A DNA stretch of 64,000 nucleotides from JAIQFL01 sp035501495 (GTDB taxonomy: Bacteria > Acidobacteriota > Terriglobia > Bryobacterales > Bryobacteraceae), in NCBI GenBank assembly GCA_035501495.1, contig DATJWB010000061.1, positions 1 to 64,000 on the forward strand. Direction: 5' to 3'. A program made the translations under genes and the position numbers. The notes under the pieces were generated by a model, which searched no databases, had not been told where the DNA came from, and saw only the letters and a program-made list of their open reading frames with translations. Position 1 is the first letter of the stretch; every line of letters starts with the position of its first letter. Positions 45,076 through 52,191 of this stretch are shown here, piece after piece.

Positions 45076-45426
45076 TCACACCCACTTTGACCGCTTCAAT
45101 GCATCCGCGAACTCGGGCCGCATGACGAGAACATACTCCCGATTCGTTACCTCACCTCGTCCAACCAAATCGACCAAGAGCGAGATCCATGTTGGGCTCG
45201 CGCCCCCGGTTTTGATCGACAGTTCTTCTGCAATCTGTCTGGCTAATCTTCCGTACCAGAGGTTGACACCTCCATGGGTCTTATAACCTACCCGTCCAGC
45301 CAGCCTACGCGCAGTAAGAGCGCGGCCCTTTGCTCGGAAGTGCTCGCGCAAGAACTGCAATTGCTTGGCCTTTGGCTGGATCCGCCGTAGGGCATAAACA
45401 AAACGTGAGGCCGATATCGGTTCCAT
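45076..45426 (-). CDS. Small protein resembling the region upstream of HNH in McrA-like endonucleases
   Basis: A 116-residue protein starting MEPISASRFVYALRRIQPKA, with a core QLQFLREHFRAKGRALTARR and LAGRVGYKTHGGVNLWYGRL followed by ARQIAEELSIKTG and a C-terminal EYVLVMRPEFADALKRS. The pattern F..H..A.GR.LTA..LA..VGY....GVNL.YG.LA resembles the helical region that precedes the HNH nuclease in some 5-methylcytosine-specific (McrA-like) restriction enzymes. No HNH motif is present here, so this is a stand-alone domain of unknown role. Two palindromic repeats lie immediately upstream; the longer frame over them is not credible. Confidence 0.5.
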   Translation of the reverse strand: MEPISASRFVYALRRIQPKAKQLQFLREHFRAKGRALTARRLAGRVGYKTHGGVNLWYGRLARQIAEELSIKTGGASPTWISLLVDLVGRGEVTNREYVLVMRPEFADALKRSKWV

Positions 45427-45480
45427 CGCGAAATCCTCCAAAAAGACAGCTCGCTCGTCACGGACTGCAACAGTTTGGGC

Positions 45481-45625
45481 GCCCGAAAAATCGCCCGATG
45501 AGTCGGGACACGGCAGCCTCGCAAGCCCTCGCGGGCACCGAGCCTCGTAGCAGCCTAAAAAAAAGCGCCGGGACGAGTCTCGTGCTCGCAAGGCGAGGCG
45601 CGGCAGACAGGAGAGTCCGCGCCAC
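45481..45625 (+). repeat. Tandem pair of palindromic repeats
   Basis: Two copies in the same orientation. The first, CCCGAAAAATCGCCCGATGA...GTCGGGACACGGCAGCCTCG, has a partly eroded stem. The second, AAAAGCGCCGGGACGAGTC... with a following CGCGGCAGACAGGAGAGTCC and GCGCCAC, keeps the end sequence of the family. They separate the small McrA-like gene from the BON-domain gene; the rest of this 200-base gap has no other feature. Confidence 0.75.
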
Positions 45626-45629
45626 AAAC

Positions 45630-46094
45630 TCAGCGCGCGGGCTTTTGCGCAGGAGCTGCCTCCGGCCTTGCGTCCGAACGCGCGTCGCCGCGCTTTACCT
45701 GCACGCGCCGGCGTCCCTGTGCCAGGTTCGCCGCTGATTTCTGTTTGGCCGCATCGCTCACTTGGATGTGATTATTCACGGCAACCGCGCCCGCGGTCTT
45801 CGCCATGCGAGTGGCCGTGCCCTTGTGCTGGATGACGTCGGTGCGCCCTTCGAGTGTGACCACGCCGCCTTGCGCATGTACCTGGATCTTCTCGGGAGCC
45901 AGTTTGGACTTGGCGAGTTTGGCGCGAATGGCCGCTTCGAGTTGCGCGTCGGACATCGCCGGCGCCGGACGTTTCGCCGCGCTTTTGGCGGGCGCCGCAC
46001 CGTTGGCTGTATGACTCGGCGGCACACGGGGCTCGGCAGCCCACAGAAGGGAGGCAATCCACCCCGCCAGTACCATTGTGCTCACGGTTCGCAT
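45630..46094 (-). CDS. Exported BON-domain protein
   Basis: A 154-residue protein with signal peptide (STMVLAGWIASLLWAAEPRV), an Ala/Lys-rich linker (TANGAAPAKSAAKRPAPAMS), and one BON domain (DAQLEAAIRAKLAKSKLAPE, VHAQGGVVTLEGRTDVIQHK, AGAVAVNNHIQV). BON domains bind phospholipid or associate with the outer membrane; OsmY is the model. The C-terminal tail is basic (RRRVQVKRGDARSDARPEAA). It is divergent from csm1; the intergenic gap is about 80 bases and should contain promoters for both. Confidence 0.82.
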   Translation of the reverse strand: MRTVSTMVLAGWIASLLWAAEPRVPPSHTANGAAPAKSAAKRPAPAMSDAQLEAAIRAKLAKSKLAPEKIQVHAQGGVVTLEGRTDVIQHKGTATRMAKTAGAVAVNNHIQVSDAAKQKSAANLAQGRRRVQVKRGDARSDARPEAAPAQKPAR

Positions 46095-46176
46095 TCGATA
46101 TACAGTCCGGCGGCGGCGCGTTTGTTCTCAAGAATGTGTGCTAAAGTTAGGGGTTCTCAAGGCTAAACAGCTTTCG

Positions 46177-47634
46177 ATGCCCGAACAGATCCTGCTGCAA
46201 GGAAAAATCCTGGGGACAGAAGAGTTCCTGCTGGCCGGTTCCACCGAGGGACGGTCTGCGCGCTCGGCCGGCGAAGACATCATCGCCGGACGCTCGCAGT
46301 GGATCACCCTGCTGTGCGAAGTGTTGCCGCGTGCTCTGCTGGCGGAGTTGGGCCTGGCGCGCATCCTGTTGGGATCCAGCGGCGGCGGCCAGTTTCTGCT
46401 GGTGCTGCCGGGCGAAGCGCTGGCCGCGGCGGAGAGTTTTCTATCGGCCGCCGCAGGGCAGATTACCGAACTGAGTGCAGGAATCGCCCGGCTGGTCTGG
46501 GCCGTTACCGACAACCTGGGGGATTGGGCGATTATCCGCAAGCGGCTGAACGATCAGATCGATGGGCAGCGCAATGCTCCTCTGGCGGACTGCGCGGCGG
46601 GCGCTTTCGAGCCGTTTGCGCGCGCGAATCGGGTGGAGGTCGAGGCGTATTTCGCCAAGGAACTCGGCGCCAAGGTGCGGGAGGTGTCGCGTATCGGCTG
46701 GTCGCCAGACAATCCCGGGAAAGTCACTCCGGGCGGGGGGAAGCACACCTGGAGTCTCACGTCGAACCTCTCTCCGGATGGCATCATGGTGGCCCGCCAT
46801 GCCGCACCCTCGGACGACGGAAAGTCGATGGCGCCGGTGCAGACGCTGGCGCGGCGTTCGCAGGGGCGCTCGATCTGGGGCGTGCTGCGCGGCGACGTGG
46901 ACAACTTCGGGCTGCGCCTGCGCCGGGTAAACAGCATCGAGGAGCACGTTCCGTTATCGGTGCTGTACAAGCAGTTCTTCGCGGGCGAACTGGAGGTGCT
47001 CTGCTCGATGCCCGAGTTCTGGCGGAAGGTGAGCATGATCTATTCCGGGGGCGACGATTTTGCGGTTTACGGTTCGTGGGACGCGCTCATCGCACTGGGA
47101 CGCGAAGTGCAGCGCCTTTTTCACCGGTTCACCGAAGAGAATCTGAAGGACTACCCCGGGGCCGAAGGCAAGACGATTTCGATGGCGATCGCCCTGGCGC
47201 CCGAGACGTATTATCCGCTGGCGTCGGTCTATGAAGAGGCGGGACGCAATCTGGATCTCGCCAAGTCGACGGACAAGGACTGCATCTACCTGCTGGGCCG
47301 GATCCTCGAATGGCGCCACCTGGCGGATGCGGCGGAGTTGAAGGACACGGTCACGCGGCTGATCCACGATTTCCGGATGTCGCGGCAGTTCCTCTACCAG
47401 TTGCGCAGTTTCTACCGCCGCGAGGCGTACTCGGACGCGGCGGGGGAGACGCAGCGCACCTGGCGGTTTCAGCGAAGGTTCAACCGGATCCTCAGCGGCA
47501 CGCGCGACCGCGAGTTTCAGAAGCTGCGCACGCACCTGATCAGCGAGTTGATGGGGCGCAAGTCGGCCGAAGTGAAACTGCGGCCCGCGGGCCTGGTGGC
47601 CCTCGAGTGGGCCAGATTGGTGACAGAGGTTTAG
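46177..47634 (+). CDS. csm1: Cas10/Csm1 of a type III-A CRISPR system, lacking the HD domain
   Basis: A 485-residue Cas10. Residues 60-110 are the first palm (ILLGSSGGGQFLLVLPGEA) without a GGDD; the second palm has SIWGVLRGDVDNFGLRLRR (about 232-250) and the cyclase motif MIYSGGDDFAVYG with GGDD at 291-294. The C-terminal helical D4-type domain begins near YLLGRILEWR. The usual 200-300-residue N-terminal HD nuclease domain and the CxxC zinc motif of typical Csm1 are absent, so ssDNA cleavage by Cas10 is not expected, while cyclic-oligoadenylate synthesis is. First gene of the csm operon; start at 46177 (MPEQILLQG), with GTG alternatives upstream. Confidence 0.9.
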   Translation: MPEQILLQGKILGTEEFLLAGSTEGRSARSAGEDIIAGRSQWITLLCEVLPRALLAELGLARILLGSSGGGQFLLVLPGEALAAAESFLSAAAGQITELSAGIARLVWAVTDNLGDWAIIRKRLNDQIDGQRNAPLADCAAGAFEPFARANRVEVEAYFAKELGAKVREVSRIGWSPDNPGKVTPGGGKHTWSLTSNLSPDGIMVARHAAPSDDGKSMAPVQTLARRSQGRSIWGVLRGDVDNFGLRLRRVNSIEEHVPLSVLYKQFFAGELEVLCSMPEFWRKVSMIYSGGDDFAVYGSWDALIALGREVQRLFHRFTEENLKDYPGAEGKTISMAIALAPETYYPLASVYEEAGRNLDLAKSTDKDCIYLLGRILEWRHLADAAELKDTVTRLIHDFRMSRQFLYQLRSFYRREAYSDAAGETQRTWRFQRRFNRILSGTRDREFQKLRTHLISELMGRKSAEVKLRPAGLVALEWARLVTEV

Positions 47635-47637
47635 CAA

Positions 47638-48156
47638 ATGGCACAAGAGCAGGAGCAACGAAAGGAAGCCCGTCCGCCACGGGAGGGCCGGCCACCAGGC
47701 GGCGGGCCGCCGCGCGGAGACCGTCCGGGCGGGGGCCCCGGCGGCGACCGGGGAGGAGATCGCGGGGACCGGGGAGACCGCGGCGACCGCCGCGACCGTG
47801 GACGGCCCGAAGGCCCTCCGGAAATCGAGCTGGAAAAACTGATCGGCGACAGCCTGTATCTCGATAACCAGGCCCATTCCATTGTCAGCCGCATTCGCGA
47901 CATGGATTCGGGCACCAAGACCCAGTTGCGGCGTCTCTACAGCGCGGTCCGACGCGCCGTGCGGGCGCCGGAAGGCGAGCGGCAGCACGAGTTTGTGATG
48001 CTGCGCGCGCGCCTCGCATATACCATTGCCCGCCACGGGCTTCGCAGCCTGGACCAGCTCGAAAAGCTGCTCCTCCAGGTGACGCGCAAGAACGACAACC
48101 GCGGGTACGAGCGGTTCAAGGACCTTTTCGAGGCCATCGTGGCCTACAACGAGTAG
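47638..48156 (+). CDS. csm2: Csm2 small subunit with Arg/Gly/Asp-rich N-terminal extension
   Basis: A 172-residue protein. Residues about 6-60 are low complexity (PPREGRPPGGGPPRGDRPGG, DRGDRGDRGDRRDRGRPEG), resembling RGG-type RNA-binding disordered regions. The rest is a helical Csm2: EIELEKLIGDSLYLDNQAHS, TKTQLRRLYSAVRRAVRAPE, EFVMLRARLAYTIARHGLRS and the family end GYERFKDLFEAIVAYNE. Csm2 lines the type III-A backbone and contacts the crRNA-target duplex. The start lies three bases after the csm1 stop. The nucleotide repeats in the N-terminal half follow codon triplets (GAC CGC GGG), so they are coding. Confidence 0.8.
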   Translation: MAQEQEQRKEARPPREGRPPGGGPPRGDRPGGGPGGDRGGDRGDRGDRGDRRDRGRPEGPPEIELEKLIGDSLYLDNQAHSIVSRIRDMDSGTKTQLRRLYSAVRRAVRAPEGERQHEFVMLRARLAYTIARHGLRSLDQLEKLLLQVTRKNDNRGYERFKDLFEAIVAYNE

Positions 48157-48159
48157 AGC

Positions 48160-48996
48160 ATGAGCGCACATACCTCGCAAACCGAGTTGAAACTGATTGG
48201 CAAACTGATCCTCGAAGGTGAAATGAGCTGCGAGACCGGCCTGCACGTCGGCGCAGGCAAGGGATCGCTCGAAATCGGGGGGTCCGACAATCCCGTGGTG
48301 AAGGATGCTTTCGGGCGCCCGTACGTGCCGGGAAGCTCGCTGCGCGGCAAGATCCGGTCGCTGCTGGAACAGTCCACCGGGATGGCGGTGCCCTCCGAAC
48401 TGGTTTTTCTTTCCCGCCGCAAGGGACAGGAGGTTCGCATCCACCAGAGCGACCGTCCCGACGACGAGATCTGTCTGTTGTTCGGGCGCAATCCGGGGCG
48501 CATGGAGCGGGTGCAGGGAGAGACTCTCGACACCACCCAGGCGACGCCGGCGCGGCTGGCGGTGTTCGATGCTCCGCTCGATCCCGACAGCATCACACCG
48601 CAGATGCGCGAGAACCTGGACGATGAGTTGACGGAGGTCAAGAGCGAGAACGCCATCGACCGCATCACCTCGCAAGCCAATCCGCGCACCCTGGAGCGGG
48701 TGCCCGCAGGGGCGCGCTTCCGCACGCGGGTGGTAATGGACGTGTTGTGCGAGGAGGATGCGCCGCTGTTTCATCGCGTGCTGGAGGGGCTGCGGCTGCT
48801 CGAAGACGATTCTCTGGGCGGGGGCGGTTCGCGCGGCAGCGGACGCGTGAGTTTCTCCAAACTGCGCCTGGTGTGGCGGAGCCGGAATTACTACGCGTCG
48901 GGCGCGGCCGAGAAGGAAGTCAGCGCCGGAAATACACTCGCGGCGATCCAGATCGCGTTATCGGAATCCGCCTTTTCGTTCATGCGTGAAGAGTAA
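48160..48996 (+). CDS. csm3: Csm3 backbone RNase (RAMP) subunit
   Basis: A 278-residue RAMP protein. The family start CETGLHVGAGKGSLEIGGSD (residues 24-43) includes the catalytic Asp43, aligned to Asp33 of Streptococcus thermophilus Csm3, and is followed by NPVVKDAFGRPYVPGSSLRG, DRITSQANPRTLERVPAGAR and the Gly-rich loop LGGGGSRGSGRVSFSKLRLV. Csm3 is the repeated backbone subunit that cuts target RNA every six nucleotides. It follows csm2 by three bases, and its TAA overlaps the csm4 ATG (TAATG). The central insert (residues 74-150, LSRRKGQEVRIHQSDRPDDE) is typical of larger Csm3 proteins. Confidence 0.92.
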   Translation: MSAHTSQTELKLIGKLILEGEMSCETGLHVGAGKGSLEIGGSDNPVVKDAFGRPYVPGSSLRGKIRSLLEQSTGMAVPSELVFLSRRKGQEVRIHQSDRPDDEICLLFGRNPGRMERVQGETLDTTQATPARLAVFDAPLDPDSITPQMRENLDDELTEVKSENAIDRITSQANPRTLERVPAGARFRTRVVMDVLCEEDAPLFHRVLEGLRLLEDDSLGGGGSRGSGRVSFSKLRLVWRSRNYYASGAAEKEVSAGNTLAAIQIALSESAFSFMREE

Positions 48997-50483
48997 TGAA
49001 CCCCGGACTGGTCGTTAAACTCCGTCCATCGGGGCCATGGCGCATCGGACCGGATTCGGGCGCGCGCAACCGGGTGGATTTCATCTATCACAGCGACTCG
49101 CTTTACTCGGCGGTGGCGTCGGCGATGGCGCGCCTGGGGTCGCTGGACGCATGGCTCGACGCGACGGCGCGGAAGACGCAGGGAAGCGCGCCGGAGGTGT
49201 GCTTCAGTTCCTGCTTTCCGTTCCTGGACGAAATCGGGTTTATTGTTCCGCCGCGCACGGTGTGGCCGCCCGTGCCGCGCGCTTTGGTATCGGCGCGGGT
49301 GCGTTGGAAGAGCGCCCGGTTCGTGCCGCTGGGAGTGGTGCAGGCGGTGCTGTCCGGACAGCGGCTGGACGACAATCACTGGAACGTGGATGGACCCAGC
49401 GAATGCCTGGTTCCGGCCGGCCGGCCTGGCCCTTTCCGCACGGCCGTTCGGTGGAGCGCCGCTGTCGATCGCATGACGGGCGCGGCGGAACGCCATTCCA
49501 CCGCCTGCCTGGAATTTCGCCCGGGAGCCGGGCTGTGGACGATCGTGTCGTTCGCGGATGATGCCGCTTACACACGCTGGCTCGATCCGGTGAAGGCGGC
49601 GTTCCGGTTGCTGGCGGATACGGGCTTCGGCGGCGAACGATCCCGCGGCTGGGGCCGTTCCGAGGCGCCGGAATTCATCGAGGGCAATCTTCCCGACATG
49701 ATCCTGCCGCCGCTCGAGCCGGTAGCGCCAGTCACCGGGATGCCGATTGAGGAGCCGGCAGCGGCCGCGCCGGTAGAAGTCGCGGAAGGCGCGCCGGCCG
49801 GCGAGGCGCCCGCCGAGCCTGCCAAGCCCACGGAAGCAGAGGCCGAAGTGCGAGCACCGCAGGAACTGGAGCCACTGGCGGCACTGCCGTCGCAACCAGA
49901 AGAGCCCGCGAAAGAGCCGCAACAAACCGAAAGTCAGGAAGTGGCTGCGGCCCCGACTGAGGCGCCCACCATTACGGAGTCCGAGCCGCAACCGGAAGTG
50001 GAAGCTGCGAGCAGCGAACCGCCCCCGGCGGCTGAGCCGGAAACGTCAGGCACCCCGGAACCGCCGCCGGCACTTGAATCGCAGCCACAAGCCGCCGCGG
50101 AATCCGAGGCACCCGCGGAATCCGAGGCACCCGCTGAATCGGACTCCCCAAGCCCTACTCCCCAACCCCTAACCCCTGATCTTGCGCCCCCCACCCCCGC
50201 TTCGGGGCCGCACTGGTTGCTCTCGCTGTTCGCGCCATCATCCACCGATGACGTTGACTGGCGAAGGGGCAATTACGCGGTGCTGGCTCGCGGCGGACGT
50301 GTGGAAAGCCCCGCGGGATCGGGTGAGTTGAAAAAGCAAGTCCAGATGATTGTGGAAGGCTCCGTTATCTATGCTCCGATCGGGCCGTGCGGCGGCGCCC
50401 CGGACGTCGCGCCGGATGGCTTCGCCCATCCCGTGTTCCGCGCGGGATTCGCAGTCTCGATTCCGCTGCCCGAGGTGAGCTGA
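48996..50483 (+). CDS. csm4: Csm4 with a long internal Pro/Glu/Ala-rich linker
   Basis: A 495-residue Csm4. The first RAMP half spans residues 1-235 (PWRIGPDSGARNRVDFIYHS, SSCFPFLDEIGFIVPPRTVW, ADTGFGGERSRGWGRSEAPE, the Gly-rich loop). The second half begins at about residue 405 (HWLLSLFAPSSTDDVDWRRG, NYAVLARGGR) and ends with the usual HPVFRAGFAVSIPLPEV. Between lies a low-complexity insert (nucleotides 49701-50208, EEPAAAAPVEVAEGAPAGEA, PPPAAEPETSGTPEPPPALE) that includes an 18-base tandem repeat encoding ESEAPA. Typical Csm4 has no such insert and is near 300 residues. Csm4 binds the 5' handle of crRNA and Cas10. Its TGA overlaps the csm5 ATG. Confidence 0.88.
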   Translation: MNPGLVVKLRPSGPWRIGPDSGARNRVDFIYHSDSLYSAVASAMARLGSLDAWLDATARKTQGSAPEVCFSSCFPFLDEIGFIVPPRTVWPPVPRALVSARVRWKSARFVPLGVVQAVLSGQRLDDNHWNVDGPSECLVPAGRPGPFRTAVRWSAAVDRMTGAAERHSTACLEFRPGAGLWTIVSFADDAAYTRWLDPVKAAFRLLADTGFGGERSRGWGRSEAPEFIEGNLPDMILPPLEPVAPVTGMPIEEPAAAAPVEVAEGAPAGEAPAEPAKPTEAEAEVRAPQELEPLAALPSQPEEPAKEPQQTESQEVAAAPTEAPTITESEPQPEVEAASSEPPPAAEPETSGTPEPPPALESQPQAAAESEAPAESEAPAESDSPSPTPQPLTPDLAPPTPASGPHWLLSLFAPSSTDDVDWRRGNYAVLARGGRVESPAGSGELKKQVQMIVEGSVIYAPIGPCGGAPDVAPDGFAHPVFRAGFAVSIPLPEVS

Positions 50484-51634
50484 TGCGCTACCGCCTCACA
50501 TGTCTGACGCCTCTGCTGGTCGGCGATGGGCGCAAGTTGAGCCCCATCGACTACATGGTGTGGAAGGACCATGTCAACGTGCTCGACCAGTGGCGCATCT
50601 TCCGGCTGCTGGCGAAAGGCCCTCGCCTGGAAGGATACCTCAATCAACTCAAGACCGCCGACAAGCTGGACTTCGCCTCCTGGGGCGGATTCGCGCAGAA
50701 TTTCGCCGGCCGGCGGATCCCGTTTGAACACGCGGCTTATGCCACCTATTGGAATCGCGCGATGGGTGAAAGTCTGCACATCCCGATGTTCGCCTCGGGC
50801 GCGGCGGGGCCGTACATTCCGGGCACGGCGATCAAGGGCGCATTGCGCACGGGCATGGTATTCGCGCACTGGCGCGACGGGATGCTGCAGGATGTGCGGG
50901 CGCGGGTGGAAGGCGCGGAGCGGCTGCCGCGCCGTCCGGCGGAAATGGTCGAAGACCAGGCTTTGGGTCCCGCGGGTGCGAATCGGATGCGCTATGTGAG
51001 CGCCGGCGATTCGACGCCGATTGCGTCGTCGGAGTTCAAGGTTTACCTGCTGCGGACGTCCACGCTGCAGCCGCGAGGCGCAGGCTTTACCTTGGCGTGG
51101 AAACAGAGCCCGCGGGGGTCGGTGGATGGCGGGCGTCCGGAAGAGAGCACCCCGACGTTCGCGGAGATGGCCGTCCCGGGCACGACTTTCGAAGGCGACT
51201 GGAAGGAGAAGGCGTTCTATCTGCAGCCGGAGGTACGGCGGGCGGTGCGCTGGCCGGAGGGGTTCGATCGGGCCAGGGTCTTCGAATCCGTGAACGTGTA
51301 CGCCGCCGGTTTGCTGGCGTTACAGCGGCAGTATGCTTCGTGGGCGGGCATGGGGCTGCTGGACAAGAACCTCGAGGAACTGGAGCAGCGTCTGGCCAAG
51401 GCCCGGGAAAGCGGCCGCTGCCTGCTGACTCTGGGCTGGGGCGGAGGACTGCTCACGAAGAGCGCGTGGCTGGACACTACCAACGCGGATTATCGCTCGA
51501 TTCTCCAGCAGTTCTCGATTTACAACCGCGCCTTGTCTACGAATCTGCCGTTTCCCAAGACGCGGCGCATCGTGTTCCTGGGCAATCGCCCGGCGACGCT
51601 GCCCGGCTGGGTGGAGTTGAGCATCGACGAATAG
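50483..51634 (+). CDS. csm5: Csm5 (RAMP) 3'-end subunit
   Basis: A 383-residue RAMP protein that caps the 3' end of the type III-A complex. The start MRYRLTCLTPLLVGDGRKLS with PIDYMVWKD is the family beginning; later YIPGTAIKGALRTGMVFA, GESLHIPMFASGAAGPYIPG, and the Gly-rich CLLTLGWGGGLLTKSAWLD are the Csm5 landmarks, followed by LPFPKTRRIVFLGNRPATLP and GWVELSI at the C-terminus. It starts at 50483 with a TGATG overlap with csm4; the frame is open further upstream but without similarity. It is the last csm gene: the next gene is on the other strand, and no cas6, csm6 or array follows. Confidence 0.9.
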   Translation: MRYRLTCLTPLLVGDGRKLSPIDYMVWKDHVNVLDQWRIFRLLAKGPRLEGYLNQLKTADKLDFASWGGFAQNFAGRRIPFEHAAYATYWNRAMGESLHIPMFASGAAGPYIPGTAIKGALRTGMVFAHWRDGMLQDVRARVEGAERLPRRPAEMVEDQALGPAGANRMRYVSAGDSTPIASSEFKVYLLRTSTLQPRGAGFTLAWKQSPRGSVDGGRPEESTPTFAEMAVPGTTFEGDWKEKAFYLQPEVRRAVRWPEGFDRARVFESVNVYAAGLLALQRQYASWAGMGLLDKNLEELEQRLAKARESGRCLLTLGWGGGLLTKSAWLDTTNADYRSILQQFSIYNRALSTNLPFPKTRRIVFLGNRPATLPGWVELSIDE

Positions 51635-51648
51635 GTAGCTGTTCAGAA

Positions 51649-52110
51649 CTACTGCTGCTGTTTCTGTTCGAGTACGGAAAGCCGTTGTTGAAGATCCGTC
51701 AGATCATGACGCAAGTCGGCGATCAGCCGATCTCTGCCCGAATCGATTTCATCCGCCTCGCGGCCCCACTCGCGAGCGGCTTTCCACACTACATCCATGC
51801 GCTGCAAACGGACGTTAATCTGGTCAAAGCGGCGGTTCATGCGAGATTCCATCTGCTGCATCTCGCCTCTCAAGCCGGAGATCTTACGATCGAGATTGCC
51901 CTCAATCCGATCGAGCGCCGTGGACAGGAACACCCGCTCGGCACCGATCTCGGTCTGCAACTCGGCCTTCAACCGGCCTTCCATTCCTTCCAAGGCCTTC
52001 AACCGGTCTTCTATTCCTTCCAAGGACTTCAACCGGCCTTCTATTCCTTCCAAGGACTTCAACCGGCCTTCCATCGATTCCAACAACGAGATTAGCCTCT
52101 CGTCTTCCAT
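51649..52110 (-). CDS. Coiled-coil protein with tandem LKSLEGIEGR units
   Basis: A 153-residue soluble protein, almost wholly alpha-helical with heptad spacing. The N-terminal third is made of 10-residue units (LKSLEGIEGR/LKALEGMEGR), encoded by a 30-base tandem repeat (51967-52075); the rest is ALDRIEGNLDRKISGLRGEM, NRRFDQINVRLQRMDVVWKA and LQQRLSVLEQKQQQ. I recognise no family. It is tail to tail with csm5 (14 bases between stops), so it is not in that operon; a link to the CRISPR complex is not shown by anything in the sequence. Confidence 0.6.
   Translation of the reverse strand: MEDERLISLLESMEGRLKSLEGIEGRLKSLEGIEDRLKALEGMEGRLKAELQTEIGAERVFLSTALDRIEGNLDRKISGLRGEMQQMESRMNRRFDQINVRLQRMDVVWKAAREWGREADEIDSGRDRLIADLRHDLTDLQQRLSVLEQKQQQ
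51967..52075 (+). repeat. 30-base tandem repeat within the coiled-coil gene
   Basis: Three and a half units of CTTCAACCGGCCTTCTATTC + CTTCCAAGGA, with few substitutions. The unit length of ten codons keeps the frame and adds helix. Such units expand or shrink by replication slippage, so copy number is likely to vary between strains. Confidence 0.85.
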
Positions 52111-52191
52111 GGCCCTATCCTACCCTCTCCTTTCTGGGGACACAAACATGACCGATGGGTGGCCGCCGGCCTGACCACAAAAGCTGCGGGC

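Noticed and set aside
47690..47815. GAC/CGC/GGG-rich tandem stretch considered as a non-coding repeat
   Set aside because: Triplet register matches the Csm2 frame that continues into a clear Csm2 domain.
51967..52075. 30-base repeats near csm5 considered as a CRISPR array
   Set aside because: Units are directly adjacent with no spacers, and encode a regular coiled coil.
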